Source of the DNA: an uncultured Anaerosolibacter sp.
GTDB taxonomy: Bacteria; Bacillota_A; Clostridia; Peptostreptococcales; Thermotaleaceae
Direction: 5' to 3'
DNA: 17,999 bases
Assembly (NCBI GenBank): GCA_937948705.1
Contig: CALECF010000223.1
Coordinates: forward strand, 1 to 17,999
Shown here in pieces: positions 9,048 through 17,559 of the stretch (position 1 is the stretch's first letter; every line of letters starts with the position of its first letter). Under the pieces are notes generated by a model. The model did not search any database and had not been told where the DNA came from. It saw only the letters and a program-made list of their open reading frames with translations. Made by a program: the position numbers and the translations under genes.

Positions 9048-9106
9048 ATGAAAAGCGATGTGAAGGTACAATGGATATTGTATAATATTTCTAGAATAGT
9101 GCGGCA

Positions 9107-9255
9107 CACGGGCGATTCGTGAATCGCCCCTACGAAACGCTGTGTTTCTTGGTAGGGGTGATTCACGAATCACCCGTGGACCCCAAAAACCAACCCCCAA
9201 ATGTCATCCCTTAAGCAGATACCCACGGGTGGATACATAGATCCACACCCTACGA
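9107..9255. repeat. Palindromic repeat element, copy 1
   Basis: Three related hairpin modules occur in series. Module A, 9107-9135, opens CACGGGCGATTC and ends CCCCTACGA; inside it GGGCGATTC and GAATCGCCC pair perfectly around GT. Module B, 9152-9178, is the inverted form of A with two differences, so A and B can pair as one long cruciform. Module C, 9224-9255, again runs CACGGG to CCCTACGA around GTGGAT-ACATAG-ATCCAC. A second copy lies at 13743-13878. The element has no credible open reading frame and is mobile-element-like (MITE or REP type). It fills most of the gap between the AIM24-family and PAP2 genes; the rest of that gap (9048-9106 and 9256-9342) shows nothing else I can name. Confidence 0.8.
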
Positions 9256-9342
9256 TTACAGCGAAGGGGACGCTAAAGTTGATCTATGGTCAACACGATG
9301 CTTTCATAGAGCCTAACGAAAAACAAAAAAGGGGAATAAGTT

Positions 9343-10020
9343 TTGAAAAGGAAAATAAGCTTATTAAGGGCCATTCAGGAATTTAAAATATATATATTTG
9401 TTGGCGTAGCGGCAGTCTTTCTACTTCTGTGTCTCTTCATGGTATGGATGAACATTACCTTGGTTGAAAAAAAGATAGATTATATCGATCAGTCGCTGAT
9501 GGAGGGGATCCATAGATTCTATACTCCCATGCTGACAGAACTTGCTTTGGGAATCACTTATTTAGGCTCAGTAAAATTCTATGTGATGCTCTGTGCCTTC
9601 TTATTTTGGTTTTTAATAAAGAAAAAAAATTACATTGAAACAATGGCCTTAGCCACAACCTTGCTGGGGGGATATGGGTTTAATGAACTATTAAAAGCAA
9701 TCATCCAGAGGGAACGGCCCAGTCTTTATGAAATGGTTGAACGGGGATTTAGCTTTCCCAGCGGTCACGCCATGGTATCTTTATGTTTTTATGGTATGGC
9801 CGCTTATCTAGTGACTAGGAAGGCAAAGGTAAGCAGGTGGAGATGGGGAGTATGGATTTTCGCAGGTTTATTGATTGCTGCCATCGGTCTTACCCGAATA
9901 TATCTAGGAGTCCATTGGTTTAGTGACATTTTGGCAGGCTTTATTGGGGGGACTATCTGGCTTACATGTTGCATTATGGGCACAGAAGTAGCCTATAGGG
10001 CTTATAAAAGCAGAGATTGA
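9343..10020 (+). CDS. PAP2-family membrane phosphatase
   Basis: A 225-residue membrane phosphatase of the PAP2 / type 2 phosphatidic acid phosphatase superfamily, probably acting on lipid phosphates or undecaprenyl pyrophosphate at the outer face of the membrane. All three catalytic motifs are intact: K118-x6-R125-P126 (KAIIQRERP), P139-S140-G141-H142 with the proton-donor histidine, and R185-x5-H191-x3-D195 (TRIYLGVHWFSD) with the nucleophilic histidine. Hydrophobic segments lie near residues 14-35, 65-88, 100-115, 142-155, 165-182 and 197-215. The start is TTG 9343, 8 nt after AAGGGG at 9329-9334; there is no nearby ATG in frame. The exact substrate (PgpB-like, BcrC-like or other) cannot be told from sequence. 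No terminator is evident before the groES promoter 100 bp downstream. Confidence 0.9.
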   Translation: MKRKISLLRAIQEFKIYIFVGVAAVFLLLCLFMVWMNITLVEKKIDYIDQSLMEGIHRFYTPMLTELALGITYLGSVKFYVMLCAFLFWFLIKKKNYIETMALATTLLGGYGFNELLKAIIQRERPSLYEMVERGFSFPSGHAMVSLCFYGMAAYLVTRKAKVSRWRWGVWIFAGLLIAAIGLTRIYLGVHWFSDILAGFIGGTIWLTCCIMGTEVAYRAYKSRD

Positions 10021-10123
10021 AAGAAAAAGGAAGAAAAAAAAAGTTATACCGCGCATATGGAATAAAACCTGATGTATTTGCCTAAAATATCAAATGTTAT
10101 TAGAATATGGAAGAAATGGAGAT

Positions 10124-10150
10124 TTGCATATATGCGTTGGATGGTATAAA
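10124..10150 (+). promoter_or_regulatory. groESL promoter
   Basis: TTGCAT at 10124-10129 and TATAAA at 10145-10150 are 15 bp apart, with TGG immediately before the -10 giving an extended -10 (TGGTATAAA). The predicted start near 10157 places the CIRCE operator at the very beginning of the transcript, the usual arrangement for HrcA repression. Confidence 0.6.
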
Positions 10151-10161
10151 TTATAAATGTA

Positions 10162-10190
10162 GTTAGCACTCACTTCGAGTGAGTGCTAAC
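10162..10190. promoter_or_regulatory. CIRCE operator (HrcA binding site)
   Basis: The canonical TTAGCACTC-N9-GAGTGCTAA is present without mismatch at 10163-10189. Here the spacer is itself dyadic, so pairing extends to 13 bp (GTTAGCACTCACT, 10162-10174) around a TCG loop. In Firmicutes the HrcA repressor binds CIRCE and is released on heat shock when GroEL is titrated. hrcA is not in this window. Confidence 0.97.
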
Positions 10191-10241
10191 AAAAACATAA
10201 ATAATAAAATAATATAAAAATCATTCTAAGGAGGGTTTCTA

Positions 10242-10526
10242 ATGAACATTAAACCATTAGGAGACAGAGTTGTCATTAAAAAGCTTGAAGCAGAAGAAAA
10301 GACGAAAAGTGGTATCGTGCTTCCAAGTCAAGCGAAAGAGCAACCACAAATGGCTGAAGTTGTGGCTGTAGGTCCAGGCGGCATGGTAGAAGGCAAAGAA
10401 ATCAAGATGGAAGTAAAGGTTGGAGATCGAGTGATTTTCTCCAAGTATGCAGGAACAGAAATCAAGTATGATGATGTTGAGTACACAATTCTAAAACAAA
10501 ATGATGTTTTAGCAGTGATTGAGTAA
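10242..10526 (+). CDS. groES: Co-chaperonin GroES
   Basis: A 94-residue co-chaperonin (Hsp10) that caps the GroEL ring and closes the folding chamber in the cytosol. The family opening [20 protein letters not shown] is followed by the mobile-loop region [22 protein letters not shown] and the C-terminal [21 protein letters not shown]. Length is normal for bacteria. The start is ATG 10242 after AAGGAGGG at 10228-10235. It is the first gene of a two-gene operon with groEL 41 bp downstream, controlled by CIRCE. Confidence 0.99.
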   Translation: MNIKPLGDRVVIKKLEAEEKTKSGIVLPSQAKEQPQMAEVVAVGPGGMVEGKEIKMEVKVGDRVIFSKYAGTEIKYDDVEYTILKQNDVLAVIE

Positions 10527-10555
10527 TTTTAACAAAAATATTGAATACATAATAG

Positions 10556-12199
<1,644 letters not shown>

Positions 12200-12259
12200 T
12201 TAACCCCTACACCTGTTGATTTCAATGGCTTAGAGGTTGATAACCAGTAAGATGATAAC

Positions 12260-12306
12260 ATAAGAAGCTTCTCATTAGTTTACTGAACTTTTGAGAAGCT
12301 TCTTAT
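12260..12306 (+). terminator. Intrinsic terminator of the groESL operon
   Basis: A perfect 15-bp stem (12260-12274 with 12292-12306), built around AAGAAGCTTCTCA, encloses a 17-nt loop. It is followed only by a short TTTGTT stretch. It lies about 60 bp after groEL. Confidence 0.75.
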
Positions 12307-12435
12307 TTGTTCTGTAGACTGGGCATAGCTACCCAATTTAGAGATTTAAGTAGGAAATTGCAATAAAATGTCGAATATTTTAAGTTTATCAATGCCGAAT
12401 AATCTTATTCATAAAGAAAGAGAGGCTAAAGTTAC

Positions 12436-13647
12436 TTGAAAAATTCTACTAAGCAATTTCTATCAGTTGTACCAATTATTTTTGTACTCATTCTGACGGC
12501 ATTACTCTTTAATAGGATTAGGGAATTTAGCCCTACCACATTGCCAATATTTAAATATATACCATCGATACTTTTTGTAGTAGCAATGATCATCAGTTAT
12601 TATTTCAATAGAAGTCAGATTTTTTTCATATCAATGATACTGATCATGAGTCAATTCGTTCTTGATTCTTCCTATGGAATGATCTCTAGTATAGGTATTG
12701 AAGCGAAAGCGATTGAAAATATGGTGCTTTCTTTGGTTCCACTAAATATCTTGTTATTTTCATTACTGAAGGAAAGAGGCATCCTATCGTTTTATGGTAA
12801 ACTACGAATTGTATTCATTTTCGTGGAAGTCATATTTGTTATTCATACCATTGCATTAAAAAATTATGAGTCAATAAAGTTTTTTAATACAAATTTGATT
12901 GGGGAGAATGGCTCTAATCAAGGAATGCTGCCACAACTGGCAATGCTTGTAATAGCGGTAGTATTTATTAGCTGTATAACCAAATATCTATTTAAAAAAT
13001 CAATGGTTGATATATTCTATGCAGCGGTTGTTATTGAAATATTCGTTGCTTTTATTCTTAGGTCAAGAGAATATGCGGTATCAATATTTTACTCTGGGGC
13101 ATTACTGCTATTAATTATATTAGTTATTCAGTCTTCCTATTCAATGGCATATATTGATGAATTGACTGGTTTGCCGGGAAGACGCGCATTAAAAGAACAC
13201 CTGTCCAAGTTGAGCAGACAATATGTGATTGCTATGCTAGATATAGACTTCTTTAAAAAGTTTAATGATACATATGGACATGATATTGGAGATGACGTAC
13301 TTAAACTTGTTGCAGCTTGTTTGACACAGGTTGGAGGCGGCGGTAAGCCGTTTCGTTATGGTGGGGAGGAATTTGCAATCATTTTCCAGCATAATGATAT
13401 GAAAGAAGCTATGGGTTATTTAGAAGAGTTGAGGGAGTTAGTTTCAAAAACAAGTTATACCTATCATGGAAAGAAAAAAACAAAAAGTGATGGGAAGAGA
13501 ACGAGAGGGAAGCAACTCAACGTCACCATTAGTATCGGTGTAGGGGAATATAGTGAGCACGATCGAACTCCAGAAGATGTAATGAAAGCTGCCGATAAGG
13601 CATTGTATCGAGCGAAGAAGAAAGGAAGAAATTGTGTAAGTAAATAG
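12436..13647 (+). CDS. Membrane-anchored GGDEF diguanylate cyclase
   Basis: A 403-residue protein with about seven or eight hydrophobic segments (residues 8-235) followed by a GGDEF domain. The domain starts at DELTGLPGRR (241-250), continues with LDIDFFKKFNDTYGHDIGDD, and has the active-site motif GGEEF at 309-313, so cyclic-di-GMP synthesis from two GTP is expected. ISIGVGEYSE and AADKALYRAKKKGRN close the domain. The product-inhibition site RxxD that normally lies before GGEEF is absent: the segment reads VGGGGKPFRY. A basic insertion (YHGKKKTKSDGKRTRGKQ) precedes the ISIGV strand. The start is TTG 12436, 10 nt after AGAGG; no ATG start is available nearby. The membrane part is not a sensor family I recognise, and the ligand is unknown. 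It appears monocistronic. Confidence 0.92.
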   Translation: MKNSTKQFLSVVPIIFVLILTALLFNRIREFSPTTLPIFKYIPSILFVVAMIISYYFNRSQIFFISMILIMSQFVLDSSYGMISSIGIEAKAIENMVLSLVPLNILLFSLLKERGILSFYGKLRIVFIFVEVIFVIHTIALKNYESIKFFNTNLIGENGSNQGMLPQLAMLVIAVVFISCITKYLFKKSMVDIFYAAVVIEIFVAFILRSREYAVSIFYSGALLLLIILVIQSSYSMAYIDELTGLPGRRALKEHLSKLSRQYVIAMLDIDFFKKFNDTYGHDIGDDVLKLVAACLTQVGGGGKPFRYGGEEFAIIFQHNDMKEAMGYLEELRELVSKTSYTYHGKKKTKSDGKRTRGKQLNVTISIGVGEYSEHDRTPEDVMKAADKALYRAKKKGRNCVSK

Positions 13648-13658
13648 AATGAACCCAG

Positions 13659-13679
13659 ACTCTCTAAGAAATAGGGAGT
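13659..13679 (+). terminator. Weak hairpin after the diguanylate cyclase gene
   Basis: ACTCTCTA (13659-13666) pairs with TAGGGAGT (13672-13679) in an 8-bp stem with one G-T wobble and a 5-nt loop. There is no clear T-run after it, so this is only a possible terminator. Confidence 0.35.
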
Positions 13680-13742
13680 GTAAATAATTGTTTAGGTCTA
13701 GAGATTGTATGATGAAATGTCTAGTCATATCTGTAGGACAGT

Positions 13743-13878
13743 GTGAATCGCCCCTACGAAGCCCTGTGTTTCTTGGTAGTGGTGATTCACGAATCATCCG
13801 TGGATTCCAGAACCAACCCCAAAATGTCATCCCTTAAGGGAATATTCACGGGTGGACACATAGGTCCACGCCCTACGA
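13743..13878. repeat. Palindromic repeat element, copy 2 (left end truncated)
   Basis: It matches the element at 9107-9255 module by module, but begins at GTGAATCGCCCCTACGAA and so lacks the first 12 nt of module A. Module B is at about 13776-13802. Module C, 13847-13878, contains GTGGAC-ACATAG-GTCCAC, where copy 1 has GTGGAT-ACATAG-ATCCAC: both sides of one base pair have changed together. It fills most of the gap between the cyclase gene and the minus-strand gene; 13879-14004 shows nothing recognisable. Confidence 0.8.
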
Positions 13879-14004
13879 TGATGACCCATTCTTTATTTAA
13901 TAGGTTATATGAATTTAAAATGGACATTTTACTAGGTTTGATCAACAAACTTTCTCAAATTCCTAACAAAACGCCTAAAGGTTAACGCTAGGAATGATGT
14001 AATC

Positions 14005-14039
14005 AAAAATCCTCTCTGTTTTTAATAGAGAGGATTTTT
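14005..14039. terminator. Intrinsic terminator (serves the minus-strand gene, likely bidirectional)
   Basis: A perfect 13-bp stem (14005-14017 with 14027-14039; AAAAATCCTCTCT) with a 9-nt loop is flanked by A and T runs on both sides. It ends 3 bp from the stop codon of the minus-strand membrane protein gene. Confidence 0.85.
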
Positions 14040-14042
14040 ATT

Positions 14043-14540
14043 TTAATAGATTTCAACTTTATTGGCATGGTAGGTTTCTAGATTCTTAATGACCAACTCT
14101 TTGGTACTATCATCTAGTTTATGAAGTACCAGAACAACTTCTTTTTTATTCTTCAACCAACTTCCCTTTGTGATGATAGTATTCAACAAAAACCCTATCA
14201 ACGCCCCTGAAGCACCCCCGTAAAAGGTAATGAAAACACCTGCGATTAAAGACAAGGTTGTGAGACGAAGCATGTCAGTATTTAGATATACTGCTGCAAA
14301 GGCAGATAGGGCACCGATAAGGAAGCCAGTAAATACTCCGAGCCATACATCATCTATTCCAGATGGGGCTACTTCTCTGGAACGTTTAATGAGAACACTG
14401 GAAATTTCTCTTTCTGTGTTCTTGTTTACATCCTTGGGAATTACAGATATGTGGCCTTTAATATTAGGATTTACTCTCAAAGTTTTCATGCAACGGTTTA
14501 AATCCGGCATGTTTTTGAAGGTAGCAATAATATTATACAC
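14043..14540 (-). CDS. Small glycine-rich membrane protein, YflT-like N terminus
   Basis: A protein of about 165 residues. The N-terminal 50 residues (VYNIIATFKNMPDLNRCMKT, then HISVIPKD) resemble, weakly and by eye only, the fold pattern of the YflT/general stress protein 17M domain. The middle holds two hydrophobic, glycine-rich helices (GVFTGFLIGALSAFAAVYL and the segment starting LSLIAGVFITFYGGASGAL), and the C terminus is a soluble tail (VVLVLHKLDDSTKELVIKNL). The start is GTG at 14540 rather than the in-frame GTG at 14558, because AAAGGAG (complement of 14549-14555) lies 8 nt before it. A possible promoter on this strand has TTGCAC (complement of 14620-14625) and TATATA (complement of 14597-14602), 17 bp apart. 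The function is not known; a stress role is only suggested by the N-terminal resemblance. Confidence 0.75.
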   Translation of the reverse strand: MYNIIATFKNMPDLNRCMKTLRVNPNIKGHISVIPKDVNKNTEREISSVLIKRSREVAPSGIDDVWLGVFTGFLIGALSAFAAVYLNTDMLRLTTLSLIAGVFITFYGGASGALIGFLLNTIITKGSWLKNKKEVVLVLHKLDDSTKELVIKNLETYHANKVEIY

Positions 14541-14558
14541 AATATCAACTCCTTTCAC

Positions 14559-14996
14559 CTATTAAATTGTAAAGCAGCATACAGTACAAATTTTCATATA
14601 TATCTTATACCCAATCATAGTGCAAAATATTTAGAATGTTATGTATTTATTTTATTATATATAAAATGCCATAGAAAAGCAACGGAATTAAAGGTTAGAA
14701 GGTAGATGGTTTAGGATAGACATTGTAAGTGGGCAAATGGCGAAAGATCCAAAAAATAACGGAAGATTTCTGATTTTTAGACATTAGCAAATTCATTTTG
14801 TACATCATATTATTATGGGAAGAATGGTGGAAGATATAGCATACAAAAAATGAATAGTAGTCTTTAAGATAACGGGAAAAGATAATATTAATCATTTTTC
14901 TAATAATTGCTTAAAAAGACGATTGTACAAAAATACCAGTAATCTAGATTCATAAGGATGGGATGAAAGGAAAAAATAAATGTAAGGAGGCATACT
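14559..14996. other. Gene-free stretch between divergent units
   Basis: About 440 AT-rich bases. It must hold the promoters of the minus-strand membrane protein gene and of the small-protein operon. No supported gene is seen; short frames inside it lack ribosome binding sites. A plus-strand stretch around 14715-14790 translates to a run without stops (SGQMAKDPKNNGRFLIFRH) that then breaks, and could be a gene remnant. I see no strong promoter for the plus-strand operon; TTGTAC (14923-14928) with TAGATT (14945-14950) is the best weak candidate. Confidence 0.5.
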
Positions 14997-15173
14997 ATGT
15001 TCCAAAATGACCAAAGAAGTGATGAGTGGGAAGCAGTGGAAGAAGCCATGAAGCAGTATTGGACAAAACATAATACAGACTCAAGCATCAGCTGGGACAA
15101 CGTCAAAGATGAGATACGTTTTGGATGGTTGATGGCAAGGGAACTGAATCAAACCAGAGAAAGCATTCATTAA
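14997..15173 (+). CDS. 58-residue tryptophan-periodic small protein
   Basis: A small acidic protein with a strong AAGGAGG site (14984-14990) 6 nt before the ATG. Tryptophans fall at residues 11, 22, 33 and 44, exactly every eleven residues. Two halves look like a repeat: W11-E-A-V-E-E-A-M-K-Q-Y-W22 and W33-D-N-V-K-D-E-I-R-F-G-W44. The pattern W-x-x-V-K-x-x-(I/M)-(K/R)-x-x-W resembles small stress proteins such as CsbD, but I cannot assign it to a family. No signal peptide or membrane segment. It is the first of two small genes 22 bp apart, so they are probably co-transcribed, and it sits opposite the small membrane protein gene. Confidence 0.75.
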   Translation: MFQNDQRSDEWEAVEEAMKQYWTKHNTDSSISWDNVKDEIRFGWLMARELNQTRESIH

Positions 15174-15195
15174 ATAAATTCAAAAGGAGGTAAAA

Positions 15196-15408
15196 ATGAT
15201 GAATAACTTTATGAACAAAATTCTTAACGGACTTCATATGAATGACACAACAAAGAATACAACGAAGGATAGACACAAGCCCACTGCAAACCATAACGCA
15301 GCTGGCATCATTCAAGATATGCCTGAGAACGTATTGTTTGGTGAGGATTCTGGAGCTATTCCACCCGATGAGTTTAAAAATCAACTAGAAGATGACATTT
15401 ATCGATAG
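15196..15408 (+). CDS. 70-residue small hydrophilic protein
   Basis: It follows the 58-residue gene by 22 bp and has its own strong AAGGAGG site (15184-15190) before ATG 15196. The N terminus (MMNNFMNKILNGLHM) could form a short amphipathic helix. The middle is polar and rich in Asn, Thr and Lys, probably disordered, and the acidic C terminus ends PPDEFKNQLEDDIYR. There are no cysteines and no membrane segment. I do not recognise the family. The good ribosome binding site and the terminator after it make it a credible gene; partnership with the upstream small protein is inferred from the operon only. Confidence 0.65.
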   Translation: MMNNFMNKILNGLHMNDTTKNTTKDRHKPTANHNAAGIIQDMPENVLFGEDSGAIPPDEFKNQLEDDIYR

Positions 15409-15452
15409 GGCATACTTTGATCTATGAAAACCTATCCCCATTGTTTTATCTG

Positions 15453-15481
15453 AGCACCCCCTTAGGGGTGTTTTGTTTTTT
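15453..15481 (+). terminator. Intrinsic terminator of the small-protein operon
   Basis: CACCCC (15455-15460) pairs with GGGGTG (15465-15470) around CTTA. The stem is extendable by two weak pairs and is followed by TTTTGTTTTTT. This is a classic Rho-independent form, about 45 bp after the second small gene. Confidence 0.85.
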
Positions 15482-15589
15482 ATGCAATATGTGAATAATG
15501 AGAAAACAATTTGTTTATTTTTTATCCAAAATATGGTATTCTATTGAAAGTTTATATACTAATAAAAAAGAAATAAGGTGAGAATAGGT

Positions 15590-16912
15590 ATGTTTTTTCT
15601 AGAAGATATAATCTTACCCCCTGGAGAGAAAATTAGAAGGATTCGAGGGTTCCTAGGGGCAAAGCAGGAGGACGTTACAGGAAATAAAATCACAAGAAAT
15701 CTAATTAGCTATGTGGAAAATGGAAAGACTCGATTGGTACGGGATACGGCACAAATTGTCGTGGAAAATCTATTGCGAATTTCAGAGGAACAAAGAAACC
15801 CTATTTATCTCACTGTAGACTACATCATGGAGAGCGAGCAAGAGCAAGCAAATCGCATATTGAAAAACCTCAGCCAGCAAATGGAGGATCATCTTACTAG
15901 GAATAAAAGTGAGTTTTTAAAAACTTTTTATAAGGCAGAGGAAATCATAGGGGATTGGAATATTCCAGATAGGAAAGCCTGGATCTATGAGATGGTAGGG
16001 GATTTTTATTTCGAGAAAAGGGACTATAATGAAAGTTATATATATTCTATAAAATCTTTAGAGAGCTATATTCAAACGAATTGTCACATGAAAGTTGCGG
16101 AGGCTTACTGTAAGCTGGGCAGAACCGCAGTGATGTTGAAAAAGTATCAGGAAGCCATCCATTTGAATAGGCATTGTATGGTTATTCTACAAAACCATCG
16201 GATTCAGGATGCGACCCTGACAAAAAAGATATTCTTCAACAACGCCTTAGCTTATTGGAATATGCGGTTGTATGATCTCTGCTTGGAAATGCTGGAAAAG
16301 CTTACGGGGGGATATGAGGACCTTACGGAAAAGCAATTATTCGATATCTATATTATCAAGGGAAACTGTTATCAATATATGGGGGAGCTTACTCTGGGCA
16401 GGGAATTTTACGAGAATGCGTTAGCATTTGCGGAAAAAGTCGGCGATGAAGAGTTGGAAGCCATGGCATATTTGAAGCTAGGGAATATCTTTGAAAAACG
16501 AGGAGCTTTTAAAAAGGCCTTTGAATGTGACTATGAGAGTTTAAAGAGGTATGAGAAAATAGGAAGCATCGATCTAAAAGCCAGCCTCCTTCAAGTCGCT
16601 AAAAGAAATATAAGGGCCCATAATTATTGCAAAGCAAAAGAACTATTATTACACGGTGTAGCGGAAGCCAAGAAGGGACATGATCATCCGCTGTTGGTGG
16701 AGATCTACGAACAACTGCTGCTTGTACATACATATCTTCATCAAGATGAAGCATTGGATAGGTTGATTCATGAGATTGATGAGAATGAGGAGATTCAAAG
16801 TGAAGGCAAATTGTCACGAATTTATTTTGTTGCAAGTCACTACTTTATGGACAAGAGCTTAGAAAAAAGCAAGAGACTATTAGAATTGGGTATACAGAAA
16901 CAAACCATGTAA
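15590..16912 (+). CDS. XRE-type helix-turn-helix regulator with TPR repeats
   Basis: A 440-residue cytoplasmic regulator. Residues 9-60 form a Cro/CI-like helix-turn-helix region (GEKIRRIRGFLGAKQEDVTG, then NLISYVENGKTRL). The rest, from about residue 95, consists of TPR-like helical repeats, for example AEAYCKLGRTAVMLKKYQEA and AMAYLKLGNIFEKRGAFKKA. The start is ATG 15590, 8 nt after AAGGTGA (15575-15581); the in-frame GTG at 15578 is part of that ribosome binding site. The architecture resembles RRNPP-type peptide-sensing regulators, but no cognate peptide gene is evident, so peptide sensing is speculation. It ends at a terminator, and the Mo-hydroxylase operon begins 161 bp later, making that operon a possible target. 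The TPR region is unrelated in detail to that of the two BTAD proteins. Confidence 0.85.
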   Translation: MFFLEDIILPPGEKIRRIRGFLGAKQEDVTGNKITRNLISYVENGKTRLVRDTAQIVVENLLRISEEQRNPIYLTVDYIMESEQEQANRILKNLSQQMEDHLTRNKSEFLKTFYKAEEIIGDWNIPDRKAWIYEMVGDFYFEKRDYNESYIYSIKSLESYIQTNCHMKVAEAYCKLGRTAVMLKKYQEAIHLNRHCMVILQNHRIQDATLTKKIFFNNALAYWNMRLYDLCLEMLEKLTGGYEDLTEKQLFDIYIIKGNCYQYMGELTLGREFYENALAFAEKVGDEELEAMAYLKLGNIFEKRGAFKKAFECDYESLKRYEKIGSIDLKASLLQVAKRNIRAHNYCKAKELLLHGVAEAKKGHDHPLLVEIYEQLLLVHTYLHQDEALDRLIHEIDENEEIQSEGKLSRIYFVASHYFMDKSLEKSKRLLELGIQKQTM

Positions 16913-16933
16913 GCTTTTCAAGAAATAAGGCCC

Positions 16934-16965
16934 AAACGATCTTCAGAAATGGAGGTCGTTTTTTT
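16934..16965 (+). terminator. Intrinsic terminator after the XRE-TPR gene
   Basis: An 11-bp stem with two G-T wobbles (AAACGATCTTC at 16934-16944 with GGAGGTCGTTT at 16951-16961) and a 6-nt loop is followed by TTTT. It separates the regulator from the Mo-hydroxylase operon. Confidence 0.75.
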
Positions 16966-17001
16966 ATACGATAAAAATAGGGGTCAAGGGGAAATAGACT
17001 C

Positions 17002-17033
17002 TCGACTTTTTATTGACGGTAAAGGGGTATGAT
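17002..17033 (+). promoter_or_regulatory. SARP-like promoter of the Mo-hydroxylase operon
   Basis: Heptamers TCGACTT (17002-17008) and TTGACGG (17013-17019) begin 11 bp apart. Exactly 8 bp later lies TATGAT (17028-17033), a 5/6 match to the -10 consensus. A further related heptamer, TAGACTC, directly precedes at 16995-17001. The 15-nt core GACTTTTTATTGACG (17004-17018) is identical to that at 6373-6387. No sigma-70 -10 lies 16-18 bp from TTGACG, fitting an activator-dependent promoter. Confidence 0.45.
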
Positions 17034-17073
17034 GAAGGGGAGATAATGAAACCTATTTTTGGAGGACGGCGAG

Positions 17074-17532
17074 ATGATATTAGAATTAGTGGTGAATCAT
17101 GTTCCATGTATCATAGATGTGGATCCTAGATGGAGATTGATAGATGTCCTTAGAGATAAGCTTGGCTTAACGGGGACAAAAGAAGGCTGCGGTGAAGGGG
17201 AATGTGGAGCTTGTACGGTGATTATGGATGGATTGGCTGTAAACGCCTGTGTTGTATTTGCCCATCAAGCCAGGGGGACTGAAATTATTACGGTGGAAGC
17301 CCTAGCCCATGATCAACAATTAGACCGATTGCAGGAAAGCTTTATAAAGAATGGGGCAGTCCAATGCGGATATTGCACACCGGGCATGCTGATGTCCTGC
17401 AAGGCACTGATAATGAAAAACCCTGAGCCTACGGAGGCGGAAGTTCGACGGGCTATTGAGGGTAACCTGTGTAGGTGCACGGGCTATACCAGCATTGTTC
17501 AGGCTGTGAAGGATGCTCAGGCAGTCCGATGA
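17074..17532 (+). CDS. [2Fe-2S] subunit of a molybdenum hydroxylase (xanthine dehydrogenase family)
   Basis: A 152-residue iron-sulfur subunit of the xanthine dehydrogenase / CO dehydrogenase (CoxS-type) family, which passes electrons from the molybdenum centre to FAD. The N-terminal plant-ferredoxin-type cluster is bound by C39, C44, C47 and C59 (GCGEGECGACTV). The C-terminal helical-bundle cluster is bound by C98, C101, C133 and C135 (QCGYCTPGM and GNLCRCTGY). All eight ligands are present. The start is ATG 17074 after GGAGG at 17061-17065; an upstream in-frame TTG overlaps that site and is rejected. It is followed 27 bp later by the FAD subunit gene; the large molybdopterin subunit is presumably beyond the window. 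The substrate (xanthine, another purine, nicotinate or other heterocycle) is not determined by this subunit. Confidence 0.93.
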   Translation: MILELVVNHVPCIIDVDPRWRLIDVLRDKLGLTGTKEGCGEGECGACTVIMDGLAVNACVVFAHQARGTEIITVEALAHDQQLDRLQESFIKNGAVQCGYCTPGMLMSCKALIMKNPEPTEAEVRRAIEGNLCRCTGYTSIVQAVKDAQAVR

Positions 17533-17559
17533 TTGTATAGAGCTAGGAGGCGATTTGTT

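Noticed and set aside
9201..9386. Open frame of 61 codons on the plus strand
   Set aside because: It lies across the palindromic repeat and runs into the PAP2 gene in another frame; no ribosome binding site, and the translation reflects the repeat.
13743..13985. Open frame of 80 codons on the plus strand
   Set aside because: Almost entirely repeat copy 2; a translated repeat with no start signal, not a gene.
14230..14565. Plus-strand frame of 111 codons opposite the minus-strand membrane protein
   Set aside because: The minus-strand gene has a proper ribosome binding site, membrane helices and an adjacent terminator; the plus frame has none of these.
14991..14997. CATACTA, which matches a sporulation sigma-F/G -10 element
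   Set aside because: It sits between the ribosome binding site and the ATG of the 58-residue gene, so transcription would start inside the gene; no matching -35 at the right distance.
14695..15384. Three minus-strand frames (14695-14895, 14900-15106, 15103-15384)
   Set aside because: No ribosome binding sites; the latter two are antisense to the small-protein operon, and their composition looks like translated AT-rich DNA.
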